NCBI RefSeq assembly: GCF_000208745.1
Contig: NC_030854.1
Coordinates: forward strand, 35,049,174-35,113,173
Length of the DNA stretch: 64,000 nucleotides
Direction: 5' to 3'
DNA from: Theobroma cacao
Taxonomy: Eukaryota; Streptophyta; Magnoliopsida; Malvales; Malvaceae
Shown: positions 35,870 to 48,949 of the stretch, one piece after another
Numbering within the stretch: the stretch's first letter is position 1
Layout: each line of letters starts with the position of its first letter
Made by a program: the position numbers and the translations under genes
The notes under the pieces: model-generated
The model's input: the letters and a program-made list of their open reading frames with translations, nothing else
What the model was told of the DNA's origin: nothing
The model's database searches: none

Positions 35870-36657
35870 AGACAAGGTCTCAGTGTATTAGACCCACAAT
35901 TTTCGCAGTGCCTTGAGGCTAAAAATTTCCTTGGTCAGCGTAGTTTCCCACCAAGTACAAGCTAAGTTAACATTTTGAACTTTGGTTTTGTTCTAGCAGC
36001 AGTCTTTGAGTCATCTTTGTGTGCTCTGCTGGTTTTTAGGTGGTAATGTGAGCTGGGGTCTTCTTTTGATTGGCTGCACTATTTTTACCTATAAATAAAA
36101 ATTTATTTAAAAATTTTAAAATAATATAAAAATTTATTTGAGCAGTATACCATCTCATGCTAATGCCTTTGAAGAAAGAGTTTAGTGGGGTTGCCAGGCC
36201 TGAGTTTGCAATCACTTTATCCTAGCTTAAAATCAGCCAAATAACACATTATCAAATGCTAGGATTTGCAATTATATAATAATTATTATTCTATTAGAAG
36301 TTAAAACCAGCTGCTGGGTTTTGAGCAAGTCAAATCTTGCCAACAGAACTTGATAACAGTTTGTTATTTCCGCTTCTATTTCTGTTAGGAACAAGCCTGC
36401 TCCTACTACAATGAAAACAGCAGACGCCTGCTCTTTGTTGCAAAAGAGGCGCCCAAATAACTATTTCCTCTTTAAATTCGACAACAATCCAGCAATCTTT
36501 CTGCAGGAGCACTACCGCCTTCTCCACCCTACCTGGCTGCTCTCTCTCTCTCCCTCTCCCTCTCTATCAAGTTCTTCGAACTGGTGTTAGAAACATTGAT
36601 CTCTATCAAGTTCTTCGAACCAGTCTTAGAACCTTTGATCTTTCAATCTCTTCTTCG
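35870..36657 (+). promoter_or_regulatory. Promoter and leader of gene D
   Basis: Aligns with 48950-49747 upstream of E (GTCTCAGTGTATTAGACCC, CAAAAGAGGCGCCCAAATAA). The TATA box of E is CTTTAAAT here. The leader contains a 39-bp tandem duplication (36561-36638). Confidence 0.5.
36561..36638 (+). repeat. 39-bp tandem duplication in gene D leader
   Basis: TCTCTATCAAGTTCTTCGAA begins both copies (36561 and 36600). Gene E has a single corresponding segment. Confidence 0.75.
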
Positions 36658-39600
36658 ATGGTGAGGGTTCCTATCTATAATTTTGACGTTCTATCCTTAC
36701 AATTTCTTTCTCAAATAATAACATCGTTTTCTTATAATTGTGTTTTATTCAACGAAAGAAGAAATGATTTCGTTTTCACAACATAAACAAGCTTCTTTTT
36801 TTTTACCACGCGTTTTGTTTAAGTGAAAAATAATTATTCCAATTTTTTTAGCTCAATCAAATCTTTAATTATGCTGATCGGACTAACCATTTTATTTTTT
36901 TGTAAAGTAATGACTTATTAAGTTATTTCTGATGAATTTGGAATTATTATTTTGATTCTGTAGGAAAAAAATTATTTAGATCCCAAAAAAAAGGGCTAAT
37001 TGGTTTTATGACCATTTTGTCCATGTATCTTTTATAAAATTGTAGTCTCATCTGGATCTAAGATGAGAAAAGGTCTACCAACCACGTTATGTTAGCCCCT
37101 AACTAGCTTGGGCCTGTTAGTAGTTAGATCTGGTCGTTGGCAGTGCCCTGTTGGCTCGATGGCGATCAGATCTAGCACTAAATTGGTGCGTTGGTGGCAT
37201 CTAGCCACCATATAACTGTTTTTCCTTTTTTCTTTTCTTAATTGTCTTCCCTCTATTTGGTTCCATGAATAATTCCATTGTTAATCTGATACGTGACGTT
37301 ATGGCAGATCTTTTTCCGCTTCCTAATTGATATTATTGTGGGGGTTCTTGCTTACCCGGTTACAAATATTGAGTTTTTTTTTATATTTATTTATTTATCA
37401 TTTTTATACTATATTTTAGGCTGCATATAACTTGTAATTGATAGATTACTTATTAGATTTCATAATTTTTTAAATATAGATTTTATTGGATTGCATTGTT
37501 TTCACTCTATTAATAAATTGCATGTAATTTACACTCAAGCATTGCATTTATTAATTAATGCATAATTGTTTGTTTAAAGAGTATAATTTAATTTTTTTAA
37601 AAAAGATAAATAAATAAATAAATTTGCATGTTATTTAACTTAGTTAAAGTAATGATTGAATTAAAGTAATGATTGTCAACGCATTGGGATGAAAATATAT
37701 TTTTTGTTCAATTGAAAGCAATCCACACACAACCATCCTAATGACCAGTGGCGTGGCTTGCCATTGTTGTGGGGGCTATAGTTTCCCAAAATTTTTAAAA
37801 TTTTCTATATATTATATATCTTTTTAATAAATCTCTAAAAGTAATTTTTTATTAAATAATTAATATAAATAAAAAATAATAAAATAACCTTACAATCTCA
37901 TTCAATTTTATTCTAATTCTTAAATTTTTTCCTTAACTCTTTAAGTTTCTCTATACCTATATCCCTCCCTTTCTTTTTTTCTTTCTCTTCTTTTTTTGTC
38001 TCTTCATTGTGAAATTATAAAAAAAGTAAAATTTTTGTTAATTTTTTATTTTTATTTATTTATTTTTTTCAATTATATTCTTCCTTATATATTCTACATT
38101 TTTATAGATTTTATCTTTTCCAAATTTCTAAAAACCATCAACCATATTTTTTTTATTATGTAGGTTCTATCTTCCACTTGTTATGTTCATCCTTTTTTTT
38201 GTTATGTGAATTTTATTTTTAATAATTTTTATTTTTTAAAATTAAAAAATTATTATGTAATTCTTAAATATAAGTTCTAATGCTACATTATTAGTTGTTA
38301 GTTAAAATTTTATCAATATATAACTTTTTTTATTAATCCTAATTACATAAGAAGAAATTATCTTAAGTAATTTTTTAAATGTACCTTACGTTTTATATTT
38401 AGTTAAAAGGAAATTATCTTGAATATTTATTCTTTAAACCATCTTAATTATATAAGAAGAAATTATTAATTCTATATATCATATTTAATTATTTATATTT
38501 TATGCATTATAATTTAATATTAAGTATTTTAAATTTAAATAAGAATAAAATAAAAATATTGTATGTTGACTGTATTAATTTTTAGTTGTTATATTGAAAA
38601 AAAACAAGATTTCGAAATAAAATGGATAATGAGTTTCTTGTAAATAATTTAATCGTTTATATTAAGAAAGACATTACCATGGTGGAATAAAATTTTTCTA
38701 AAGGATTATTATAAGTTTTTTTTATTTACATGTTATATAAAATTATTATCTATTATGAATCTTTTGATTATTAATAGTTTAGTTCAACATATTAGTTTTA
38801 AAAATTTTTTAATCTTTATTGTTCTTCATCTTTGACCTCTCAATAAAAATTAGTTAATTCTACCCCTGCTAATGACTTGCCAAAGCAAAACCAACATTTT
38901 TTAAAATGTTTTAAAAATATTCGTTATAGTTAGTATTAAGCTGCTATATATATATGGGGACGAAGCGTCCCTTCACAATAGGGGTCGTGGCCTCTTCAAA
39001 AATTTTAAAATTTTCTATATATTACTTATATTTTTTAATGAGCCTCTAAAATAATTTTTTTATTAAACTATTAATCTAAATAAAAAATAATAAAATGATT
39101 TTATAAATTCATTTAACTTTATCTTAACTTTTAAAATTTTCCCTTTTAAGTTTCTTCACACCTAAAAAAAAAAAAAAAATTCTTCACACCTCTTTCAATC
39201 TCTTTCTTTTGTTTTCTCTTCTCCTTTCTCCTTTCACTGTGAAATTACAAAGAAGTAAATCATTTTTTATCTTTTTTTCAATTTATATTTCTTTATTTTT
39301 TTCAATTCTATTCTATTTGATCATATGTTTTAAGTTTTTATAGATTTTCTTCTCCAAATTTTTACGAATCATCAATCATATTTTTTTTCTTTTTTGTTAT
39401 TGAGTTCTATCTTTTACTTGTCATATTTTTTTTTTGGTTATGTATTCTCAATGATTTTAGTCTTTAATAATTAAAAAATTATTATATAATTCTCAAATTT
39501 ACGTTGTAGCGTTGCATTATTGATTATTGCTTAAAATTTCACTATTATATCATTTTTTATGAAGATATTTTTTTATGTATTTTATGTTTTATATTTAGTT

Positions 39601-39780
39601 GAAAGTAAATTATCTTTGAGTATTTTATCTTTAAACAATACTGATTATATAAGAGAAACTTATTAATCTTGTATATCATATTTAATTATTTATATTTTGT
39701 GCATTATTTCTCTCCTTTTTTAACCTTCCAAAAAATATNTAATTTCATGTATATGTAATAAAGTAATATATACATATAAA

Positions 39781-39819
<39 letters not shown>

Positions 39820-42800
39820 TATATATATATTCTCAGCGTGCTAGTTATACTTTGTTATTAGTATTATTTCGATTTTTGTTTTAGTATTAGCAACAGAAGC
39901 CTCAAGTTTTTTAATTTATAGACATTAGAGTATGCAATTATTTTTTTTATTCATATATTCTTTTTATGGATTTTATTTCCATATTAAGTCTCTAGTTTAC
40001 TGGATGGTCCTTAAGCAAATAAACAATCATGGACCAACAATAAAAATGAGGATTTAATATTTTTTTTGGAAAGCAATGAATTAATTGATTTTAATAAATT
40101 GTATAGCAAAACACCATGGCAAAAACCCAACACTTGTAAGTCAAGCTGCCCTTTACAGAACCTCCGATGGGCCATTACGAAGAGATATCGTTGCCATACA
40201 CCAAATTCAAATCACACACCAAGACTTAGCAACACAATTTACTTTACACGGCTTTGATCGAGATACAGCCTAAACCCTGCCAGACAAACACACCACAGCT
40301 ATGCATCAACATGACAGATAGAAGTATAAGATCAGCAGAAGCAGAGTATTGCAACTAGGGATATGTAATTGGTTATCAACTTATCTCATATCGGGATTTA
40401 TATCCGTAAGTATCTGACTCTATTATATAGGGTTCGGGGTACTTTATATTTGGGTTTGAGATGAGTATGGACAAGAATTTTGTTACTCATCTTGAGTTCG
40501 AATATGGGATGGATATTACTCTTTAAATATTCGATAACCAAACTCAATTATATATTTATGCTTTCAAGGGGATTGGGGGGATCAAACTTGGGCAATGCAA
40601 TTAGAAAACCAAAAGCATTGCCAATTTAACCAAATCTTCTTTTTTATACCATATGATTAGAATTTATATTCATTGTTTTCTCACTTAACCAAAGAAATAT
40701 ATATTGTTTTTTTTTTCTCAAACCCTAACACAACCCTTTTTACAGCTTTACTTCCTTCCTTCCTTTCTCCTCCTAGTGGGCACACTTTTTTATTTTTTTG
40801 AAAATTGGGTAATTTATTAATCAAGAGGAATGAGAGAGCTCCCTAAAACTATACGATAGCAATTAGATTTTAAAATGCTATGTTAAAATTGTAGCTCAAA
40901 ATCCTAGTTCATCATCTCAGCATCATATCCGTAAAACCTTATTTCAAACCCAAAAATAGAACATACCTATACATAAATTCTAAAAAGTATGTAGTTTTCC
41001 AACATCCTATGGGACTCATCAATGGAGCTCCAAAGCAAACCAATAAGAAAAACAAAGGATATCAGAGGGCAAACTTAGGCTAACAAGCCTTAGATTCTTA
41101 GAGACAAACACCTTCAACTTTAACCCCACTAGGATTCATGATTTTATCCCATAAAAAGTGTTTCACAAATCAAAGTTGATGTGAACACTTAAATACTCAA
41201 TCTCACTCTAGTACACAACTAATGTTGGATTCGTGACTCCCATCTAAGACCGTGACACTTAGCATGTCAGCATCCTAGCAACTCCTTCTTTTGCTAACTT
41301 ATCAACATCTTGATTCCCTTATCTTAAGGTATGATTGATCAGCCATCTTTTTACTTCGTGTTTCAAACCTTCAATTTGCAGCAACCATTTTCTCATCCGA
41401 CAAGGGGCTTTGTCTGAATTTTGCACCTAGTGCATTGCATTTACTAAGTCGCTTTCAATTATGAATGCATGAGAACTAACGTATTGTGAAGCTACAAAAA
41501 CCAGAAGAGCTTCTTTGTTCGCAAGCAAGTCAACGAGGTTTGAATCATTTACCCCAATGGAATTTGAAACGATGTCCAAAGGTCCCCTCATGCATATGCC
41601 TGAAGATCCCCTTCCCCTCTAATTCTAGCATCTCTCGAGCATCCATTGACTAAGGCGTCAACATTAAATTTAAAGTACGCTTCACTTGGTTTGCACACTT
41701 TGCTCTTCCTTTCCCTTTTTTGGTGATCTTTCTCTTTTCTTCTCCTTGTTTTCTTTCCACTTTTCATTAAACTTCTCCTTTTCACTCTTGGAAAACATTT
41801 TCCCATTATAAACCATATCATTTTTATATAACCATATAGACCATAAAATGACAAAGAAAGCAATCCTTCATACCTTATCTCTCCTTACGCAAGTCTCGAT
41901 GATGTTCCACACCATTAAGAAATAAATTACCTCCTTCAAGATTGTCTAAGTGAGCCTTTACAAATTGCACCATAATGATTAGATTTTCCAAGTTTCAAAA
42001 CATGTAAAGAATATATGATTTACCATTTCAACCTCCTTATGGAAAAGAGCACAAATGGTCAAGTTGCTACACAACAACAACCCTCTTCTCACTAACTCAT
42101 TTTTATAGAGTTTCTACCTTTAAGTACCTACCAATAAAACACTTAAACTTCAAAGGAGAAAATCAATCCATATTGATTTTCGTAAGTCCTAATTTTCCCT
42201 ATTCTTATCCTTCACAATTATGTAGAAAGAATTTGCCAAATACACACCACTAATAGACCATTTCCATATAAGTTTGTCTTGCAAGACTTTTATAAGGAAG
42301 GTATCTCTAAGGGCCTGTTGCCATTGTATCAATTGGCTAGTTTGACAATCGAGTTCTCCTTCTCAGCATCATTCCCCCATTATCCCGACTTGTTTAAAGT
42401 GTTAGCCTTGTTAATCTCAAACGTGAAAATACGTGAAAAGGCAATATGGAGTATCATTCCATTAATCCACTCCCCCTACCACCTCAGAGAGATGTTACTA
42501 CTATTACCAACCACGAATCCCATCCCTACAAACACAAAACAAAATTAATTGTTAGTTAAGAATAAAAGGCTCGATATGTTTTAATATACCGATACAAAGG
42601 GATTGAGCATACCCCTCTAATACACCTACAGGTGCTAAATAAAAGAACTTTACCCTCCAATACAAACCCGACCTTCTTACGACTATTTTCATGTGGAATC
42701 AAAGCCAAAGGGTTTCCACCATTATGAATCTCCATAGGTTGTTGTGTTCCTCCCCATATCAGAGGTTCGTAATCTTAAGCCCTCTGTAACCTTTGTGCAT

Positions 42801-44259
42801 GTGTCACAGATTCCACATTAGTAAATGATGGGGTGAATCTTGGGTATATAAATATAGATCTTCTTTCACTTATTAAGCATGTTTTTTATGTTGGAAATGT
42901 GAATCCGTTACAAGTTGTATTAGAACAAACTCAAATCTTCACTTCTATGAGACTTCTATGAGAGATACATAAGGGTTAAGGTAAATTTGGATCGGCGTAA
43001 GAATCCCTCTTCTCTATGGGTAAAGACCCTTGCCTTAACCTCACCTCATAGAATTTCATCAAACGCATTAAAATTTCATTTGTAGGGGCCAATGTGCTTA
43101 TTAATGTAATTAATTATTAATTTTAAAATTACATGCAAAGGAATTAGATGTGTAAATTTTCAAATACAAAACAATGTATACTCTTCGATAATTATATAGT
43201 GTTTTTGACAAGTTTAGAAATTTTATTTCAGCATCTTTCAATTGTCTTATGAGAAATTAGCAAAGTTCCACTTAGTTGACTTTCAAAATTTCAGGGGAAG
43301 GAGTAGTACTGCAGTCCAGTTTTAAAAATTTAACATATATTTTGTGTTAAGAGCCATAAATATAGAATTTTGACATTTGAAAGGGAAAGAATTCTTTGAT
43401 AGTTTAAGAATTAAAGTTTAAATTCTAAATCTTAAAACTTAAACTCTTGACCTTAAATAAATCGACAACAATCAATTCTAAATGTCTTTAAACGTAATTT
43501 TGTAATAAATTCCAATTATTTTGGATTATATAATTTTCAAAACGTTAAAATTTATAAACTTTTAAGTTTTTTTTTGAAAGGTAACTTTAAAAATTATTAG
43601 TTTATACATTTACAATAAAATTTCTCAATTACACTTTCTATTTTCTTTAGTAAATGTGTTCTTTAGATGCACATTAATTACTAAAGGCACCATTAACTTT
43701 GACTATGAATTAACTTATATTAGCTACACATTCATTTTTTAATTTTCTTTGGTACATGTGCTTTTCTACTTGTTCCTTCTTCTTTTTTCTTTTTTTTTTT
43801 TATAAGTTTATTAGTAATAAATAGTTTTGTATATTTTGCTTGCCCAATCAGGATGTACCAAACGTTCTTGAGGCTGTGGGGGTTGAATTGGCAAGGATGA
43901 AAGCCGAGAATAGACGCTTGGCGATGCGGGTAAGGGCAAAGAAACTCTCAGTTAAATGGAAGAAGAAAGAATTGCGGAGGATTAGGAGAGTGAACCAGCT
44001 ACTTATTGCGGAGAATAAACGCATGCAAGAATTGGTCGACGATTTTCTGCTTACGGCTGAGGTAGATAACGATCATGTTCGCCAGATGAATGAAGCTATC
44101 CAAGGAATGAATGATCTCAACCTCCATGGAAACTATAATATTACTACTGTGAACCAAGTTCAACCTTGCTGTAGCAGTGGCAACGCGGCTGATGGCGACA
44201 ACAACGGTTATAACCGTGGTGGTGGAGACGGAAACAACGGTGGTGGACACCATGAGTAG
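36658..44259 (+). CDS. Gene D: basic coiled-coil/Gly-rich paralog, long first intron (2 coding exons, 136 aa)
   Basis: Coding exons proposed: 36658-36660 (ATG followed by GTGAGG) and 43852-44259 (stop TAG 44257-44259). Exon 1 is inferred by homology to E: 35870-36657 matches 48950-49747, and the two ATG-GTGAGG junctions align. The 7.2-kb intron is swollen by a hAT-like element, a related AT-rich copy, a LINE tail and a LINE body. The protein has a very basic helical region (residues about 10-60: LARMKAENRRL, KWKKKELRRIRRVNQLL), core ELVDDFLL, then MNEAIQGMNDL and an Asn/Gly/His-rich tail. It looks superficially like a basic zipper, but lacks the N-x-x-A-x-x-[CS]-R bZIP signature. Exon 2 alone also has an upstream in-frame ATG at 43840, inside the proposed intron. 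Sure of exon 2, less of exon 1. Confidence 0.62.
37738..38876. mobile_element. hAT-like element with 8-bp target-site duplication, in gene D intron
   Basis: CTAATGAC occurs at 37738-37745 and 38869-38876. The 1123-bp insert starts CAGTGGCGTGGC, a typical plant hAT-type terminus, and ends TACCCCTG (decayed partner). AT-rich interior, no transposase seen. Confidence 0.6.
38950..39765. repeat. Related copy of the preceding element
   Basis: AAAATTTTAAAATTTTCTATATATTA and following blocks repeat 37790-38500 in the same order, with many indels. Ends are not clear. An isolated N lies near 39739. Confidence 0.5.
39783..39830. repeat. (TA)n microsatellite
   Basis: Long TATATA tract interrupted by GTTA. 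Confidence 0.85.
40055..40350 (-). mobile_element. Probable LINE tail on the minus strand
   Basis: Starts with poly-T (about 40059-40068) and reads GCTTTCCAAAAAAAA on the minus strand, the same kind of end as the other LINE tails here. No coding domain remains. Confidence 0.4.
40790..42800 (-). mobile_element. LINE fragment with zinc-binding RT and RNase H domains, in gene D intron
   Basis: Minus strand. About 42150-42000 reads a zinc-binding segment (LLLCSNLTICALFHKE, MVNHIFFTCFETWKI). 41863-41588 leads into KFNVDALVNGCSRDARIRG (RNase H start). About 41530-41280 gives the rest (EALLVFVAS, FIIESDLVNAMH, GNQDVDKLAKEGVAR). Several stops show decay. The 3' UTR runs to an A-rich end near 40795. 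The upstream limit is uncertain. Confidence 0.7.
43050..43851 (+). other. 3' part of gene D intron, shared with gene E intron
   Basis: 43335-43560 aligns with 51610-51800 (GAGCCATAAATATAGAATTTT, AAATGTCTTTAAACGTAATTTT). Ends with acceptor TTGCCCAATCAG. Confidence 0.6.
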
Positions 44260-45500
44260 GGTGACGTTGGAGCCCGTTTCACTGTGACTGCCTCTCTTGT
44301 GGCAGTAAATAATGGTGCAGGTCTTAAGGTTAGAGTTTCAATAATTTGTTGTGTTTGAGCCAAAAGGTAGCGGCTGGCTAGTGTTACTGTTTTCTTTTTT
44401 GGTGAATTGGCTGTTTGAGTTCTTTGACCATGCTGTTTTACTGGTGTAGTTTAACCAGTTACAATCATCAATCAAAGTACTATTAATTTTAAGAAATCTT
44501 CTATAAGTAACTTGTTAATCAGTCTCCTGGAGCAATTCTTTATATATATATTTTTTTGTGAATGATGCTATGTACTATAATAAAACAAAGTAGATCAACG
44601 ACCAAGACAAAATTTAGATAAGCTTTTCTTAACTGAAGTTCCTTTTATTCTTTGGATTCAATTAACGGGTATATATTTAATTACAAGTATTGGTTAAGGT
44701 TAATTAAAATATTATTTCTAAATTTTTTTTTCATATAAGGCACCATGTATTCTCATCAATTTTTTTAAAAAAGATAATATAGATTGTCTTAATTCATTAT
44801 GAATAGTTAACTGATACAATTTTTTTTTTTCATATTTTGTAGTTTACACAGAGTAATTCAGTTGATAAAAAAAGTTTTTTTTTTTGGATCAAGTTCGATC
44901 TTTATGAGAAGTATTTTGAAAATAAAATCTTGAATGCACAAGACATACTTAAAACTTAGAAATACCTTGACCTTATTAAAAAAATATTATCCTGTCCGTA
45001 ATTAAAAGGAAGAGAAACTGTTTTAAATGGAATTTAAAATAAGCAAGTCAATATAAATAATTTCAACGATCCAGATGAACCCCAAAGCCCAAAACAGAGG
45101 ACCTATGCTAGCTTATAGTGAAGTCCGTTAAAGCCATGTTTTGTGTGGATTTAAGTGCATAAATCGCTGCTGGAAAGTGATTGAAACATAGATACAGCAA
45201 TAAAACAGCATCATTAGTAAAAACAAGTTGGTGCTGGTAGAAATGGCATAATGCTAGTTCAGTAAATGTATTAAGCAAATATGATGTTGTTCTGTGGTGG
45301 AAAAAACTTGACAAATATGAGACATTAAATGGTTGTAAGGAGAAATTCAGACTTTGGTTGACATTAACTACTCTTAATGGAAATAGACTAGTGCATCAAT
45401 TTTTCTGTGTTAAAATTTTTTCAATTTATCAAAGAGAATGGTATTATTAGCTAATGTATAGATAATCGGTGTCAAAGTTAATTCACGTCGGAAACCAAAA
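44260..45500 (+). repeat. 3' flank of gene D, shared with 52432-53700
   Basis: Collinear with E's downstream region (GACTGCCTCTCTTGTGGCAG, TCATAAGTAACTTGTTAATC-type blocks), then M2 (45120-45400). No gene. Confidence 0.6.
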
Positions 45501-45509
45501 GAGAGAGAA

Positions 45510-46130
45510 AGTTACAATTAGAGCTGCCTATGGAAGCCTGGCCCAATTTGGCAGGAGCTTAGGCCTAACAACTGAAAGAGAACCTTCTTTGCTCCCAAGC
45601 CCGATTGCAGTGCTTTTTTCGAAAAAAATCAAATAAAAAACTTGTATTGGGAGTCAGGCGTGAACAAAACGACAAAGTGCTCTGTGGTCAAAGAAACAAG
45701 TGGCTTGTAATTAAGTTTTCAAGCCTTTGGCGTCTATAAATACAGGGAAATGCGTTGCACCATGGCCTCACAACGGCGCTATCACTTCCTCCTTGGTGAT
45801 AACGCCTTATTTCTTTGTCTCTTGTCAATACGACTAAAACAGGCCATCAAGCTCAATTCTTTCTTGTTTCTTGGATATTGAGAAAGGACTGTTCCTTTTT
45901 TTTTTTCCAGGAGAAGCTCTGGTGTTGATTTGATCCAAGGGTTAGCTTTGTCGTAGCTGTGTTGAGTCCTGGATGTTCAATTACCGGCTTGTTGCTCCAA
46001 CGTCAACCTGCCTCAGTTCGATCAAGCCATTCCGTTCAATTTTTTTCCTTGGAATGATCAGATATTATATTCACAATCCTAGATCATTCATAATGTTTCT
46101 CCACCTAACACCATTAACTCATCATTTCAT
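45510..46130 (+). promoter_or_regulatory. Module M3 copy D
   Basis: TGGCCCAAT (about 45540) and TATA box TATAAATA (45735-45742). Conserved downstream block. A short frame from 45763 (MASQRRYHFLLG) is open only here and, without an ATG, in the F copy. Confidence 0.5.
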
Positions 46131-46649
46131 TTATATATATAACTGTTTATTGAGTCTTGAATTATAGTATAGAGATAGATTTTTTTTATCTCGTATATCA
46201 TATTTTATGCATTTGAATTACAGACTTCTAAAACATGGATGTTAGTATACTAACATTAGACTGAAACTAGGCCGAACCAAAAGTATACTTTTGATCAATT
46301 CTAAGGCCAAACAAAAATTTAAAAATTTAAGATTGCCTCCATCTTCTTGTTTTTAAACACCTAATGTTTTTATTTTTATTTGTTATATAGAATTTTATGA
46401 GATTTTTTTTAATTTTTTAAGTTTTAAAATTATGAAAAAATTTTTAACTTTAATATAAAACCATTAAAATGAAAATTTTCTCAATCCACATAATAAGTTA
46501 AACATATAAGCGAGAAATGACAAACAAGATAAGAAATCAAATAATTTTGTTAAATAGTTAGAAAATTTTAAATTATTCAAAACTTTTTATTTTTTTAAAT
46601 AAAAAGAAATTTTTTCGATGTTGGAGCGTAAAAAAAAAAAAAGAAACAA

Positions 46650-47060
46650 GGGAATTCATTATGGAAAGTTAAGGTGAAACCGAGAAAAATGACCCACAAA
46701 AGTAGAGTTCATTGTACATTACTTGACCGTATTTTCCTTTTAACATCCTAAAAAAACCCCAAAACAAAGCAAAGCATGTCATTGGCTATTACTCATGAAG
46801 GTATCTTGAGGAGCAATCGCTCGATTTTGGTAAAATCGTACGAGCATTGGCCCCATAAACGGACGACTATAGTGCCAAAGCAATTACTCCATTTGCTTGC
46901 ACTTTTTTCAAGTTGCATGTGCATTTTGTCCATTATGTCTTGCTTTTCTTTTTTTTTATAATTTTTATCTTTTCTCGATTATATTTAATCTTTTCTTTCC
47001 GAAAGTCTTGGTCGCCAATCAACTTTTAAGTGTTTTGACGGATGACAGGTCGGTTGTCTT
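46650..47060 (+). ncRNA. Module M4 copy D: hairpin-forming block
   Basis: GGAGCAATCGCTCGATTTT can fold with AAAATCG or with CGAGCATTGG (two alternative stems). Followed by AAACGGACGACTAT. Candidate structured RNA only. Confidence 0.3.
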
Positions 47061-47382
47061 TTGATTTACGTAATGCAAATTTTTTCTAGAAGCGAATATT
47101 ACATCTTATTATAATATTTTATTTTTTTTATTACCGAATTACTAGATTAAGTAGCTACAAGTTTTTTAACTTTAATATTACAATGGTTCAATTTTAATTG
47201 TTTATATTGTGGAGATCATATCAAAACCCACGGTTAAGATGATTAAAATTTTATTACTATATATATAATTATTTGATGATATGTTTTTGTCAAATGAAAT
47301 AATTCATGATTATTAGATTTTTTTTAACCAAAACAAACAAAAATTACTTTTTTTTTTAATAAATGAAAACAAACTTTTACTC

Positions 47383-47809
47383 TTAGAGCCTGTTTGGCTT
47401 GATTTTTTTTTAACTTAAAATTTATTATGAAGCTCTTATAAAAAATAATAATTTTTAAAATTAAGTTAAAGTTGTTTGGTAAATTTTTTTTATAAGTTTT
47501 TTTTATAAATTATAATTTTTGTTAAAATTATCATAAAAGGTATTTCTTTTTTTTATAGAGTAATATTGTAATTATTTTTAACAAATGAAGATATTTTTGA
47601 AACAAAAATAAAAATTCTTTTATATTTTTAAAATAAGAGAAGAAAAAAGCTCCTCCTTGAAGGTTTTTTTTTAAGCTCTTTTTTTTAAAATTTTATTCTT
47701 AAAAAAAATATTTTTTTAAAAAAATTTCTCAAAAAAATCATGTTTGGCTTAATTTTTTCTTTTAAAAATATAAATAAATTAAAAAAAAGTTAGGCCAAAC
47801 ATGCACTTA
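47383..47809. mobile_element. PIF/Harbinger-like MITE (421 bp) with TTA duplication
   Basis: TTA at 47383-47385 and 47807-47809 flank an element with ends GAGCCTGTTTGGC and, inverted, GTGCATGTTTGGC (11 of 13 match). AT-rich interior without coding. Units A and F lack it at the same place. Confidence 0.65.
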
Positions 47810-47814
47810 ATCCA

Positions 47815-48480
47815 ACTGTCAATATTATTGGATCTTATTGTCCTCATTCTATTGTTCTTCCTTCCTCTTTTGTTTCTCCTTCCCACCTTTCTTTAAATAA
47901 TTTCAAGGTTGGCCGATTCCTATTTTCACAAATTTTTTTTTTTCAGTTTGAAGCAAATTAAAAATCAATTTTGTCTGAGGATAGCTTTAGACTTTTTTCT
48001 TTTGGATGATATTTTGACTGTTTTCTTTCTTTTGCAGTTTCATAGACTGTTATAATTTTTTCATCACAATAATTAAATCTTAGGAAATTTCTTTTTCTAA
48101 AAAATTAATTTCTATGGATAATTGTAGAGAACTTGAGAATAATTTCTATTGAGTTTTAGTTATATTTATTGCTTTTTCTCATTACTTTAATATTTAATTA
48201 ATAGTTTTTTAATTATAGTTAATCATAGATAATTGAGTGAATAAGTAGTGTTAATTATATGATTCCAATTATACATTTTTGATAGATTATTTTCAATGGC
48301 TGATCGTGATAAGTAGGCGATTGTTACCAACAACCGCACATCTCTTGACCGACTCTGGATTTTAGTTATCTTTAGTTTCATGTTTCTCACAATAATTGAA
48401 ATTATAAGAAATGAAGCGATCTACTTTGAATGATATTATATATTTATATAAATAATTTCAAGTTTCTTAAATTGATTAAA
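47815..48480 (+). repeat. Module M5 copy D
   Basis: Matches 12420-12870, 33400-34060 and 61010-61740. No gene. Confidence 0.5.
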
Positions 48481-48949
48481 GGCAAGGTGTTAATATAAGG
48501 GATGTTGAATATTTACCTTTCTTTGTTAAGACAAAGCCCATAGCTTAGCCATATTTTGAAGAGCTATTCAAAGGTCAGCTCCGCCCCTCATTCTCCTGTA
48601 TATGGTGTTACTGGCAGTAAGTTACTGCTCATGGAGAAGCTGGTCTTCGTCATGAGTTAACCCTCACAACCAGACAAGTCTACAAAGAGGCAATTTTACG
48701 GACAGATGGATAAATAAATGGTGTGGGTGATCCATTCATGGAGAGAATTAAATTCATAAGCTTAATTTAAGAATATGATAATTAATTTAATTATATTTTA
48801 ACTCTTCATAGCACTTTTAAATAGTAATGTCATATACTTAAAATTTCAAAATTACAAATTTTTACTATAATATCTTAAAATGCTTTCCAAACACACCTTT
48901 CCTCAACCACAACAATAATATCCAAAACCATTATCTTCTTATTAATGAA
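48481..48949. other. Intergenic, no feature
   Basis: ATAAGGGATGTTGAATATTTACC is shared with 61765 in unit F. The rest was not identified. Confidence 0.4.

Noticed and set aside
41588..41863. 91-codon minus frame as an independent gene
   Set aside because: It contains the start of a LINE RNase H domain and is flanked by other LINE domains with stops.
43852..44259. Gene D as a bZIP factor
   Set aside because: Basic and zipper-like, but the required basic-region signature and regular Leu heptads are absent.
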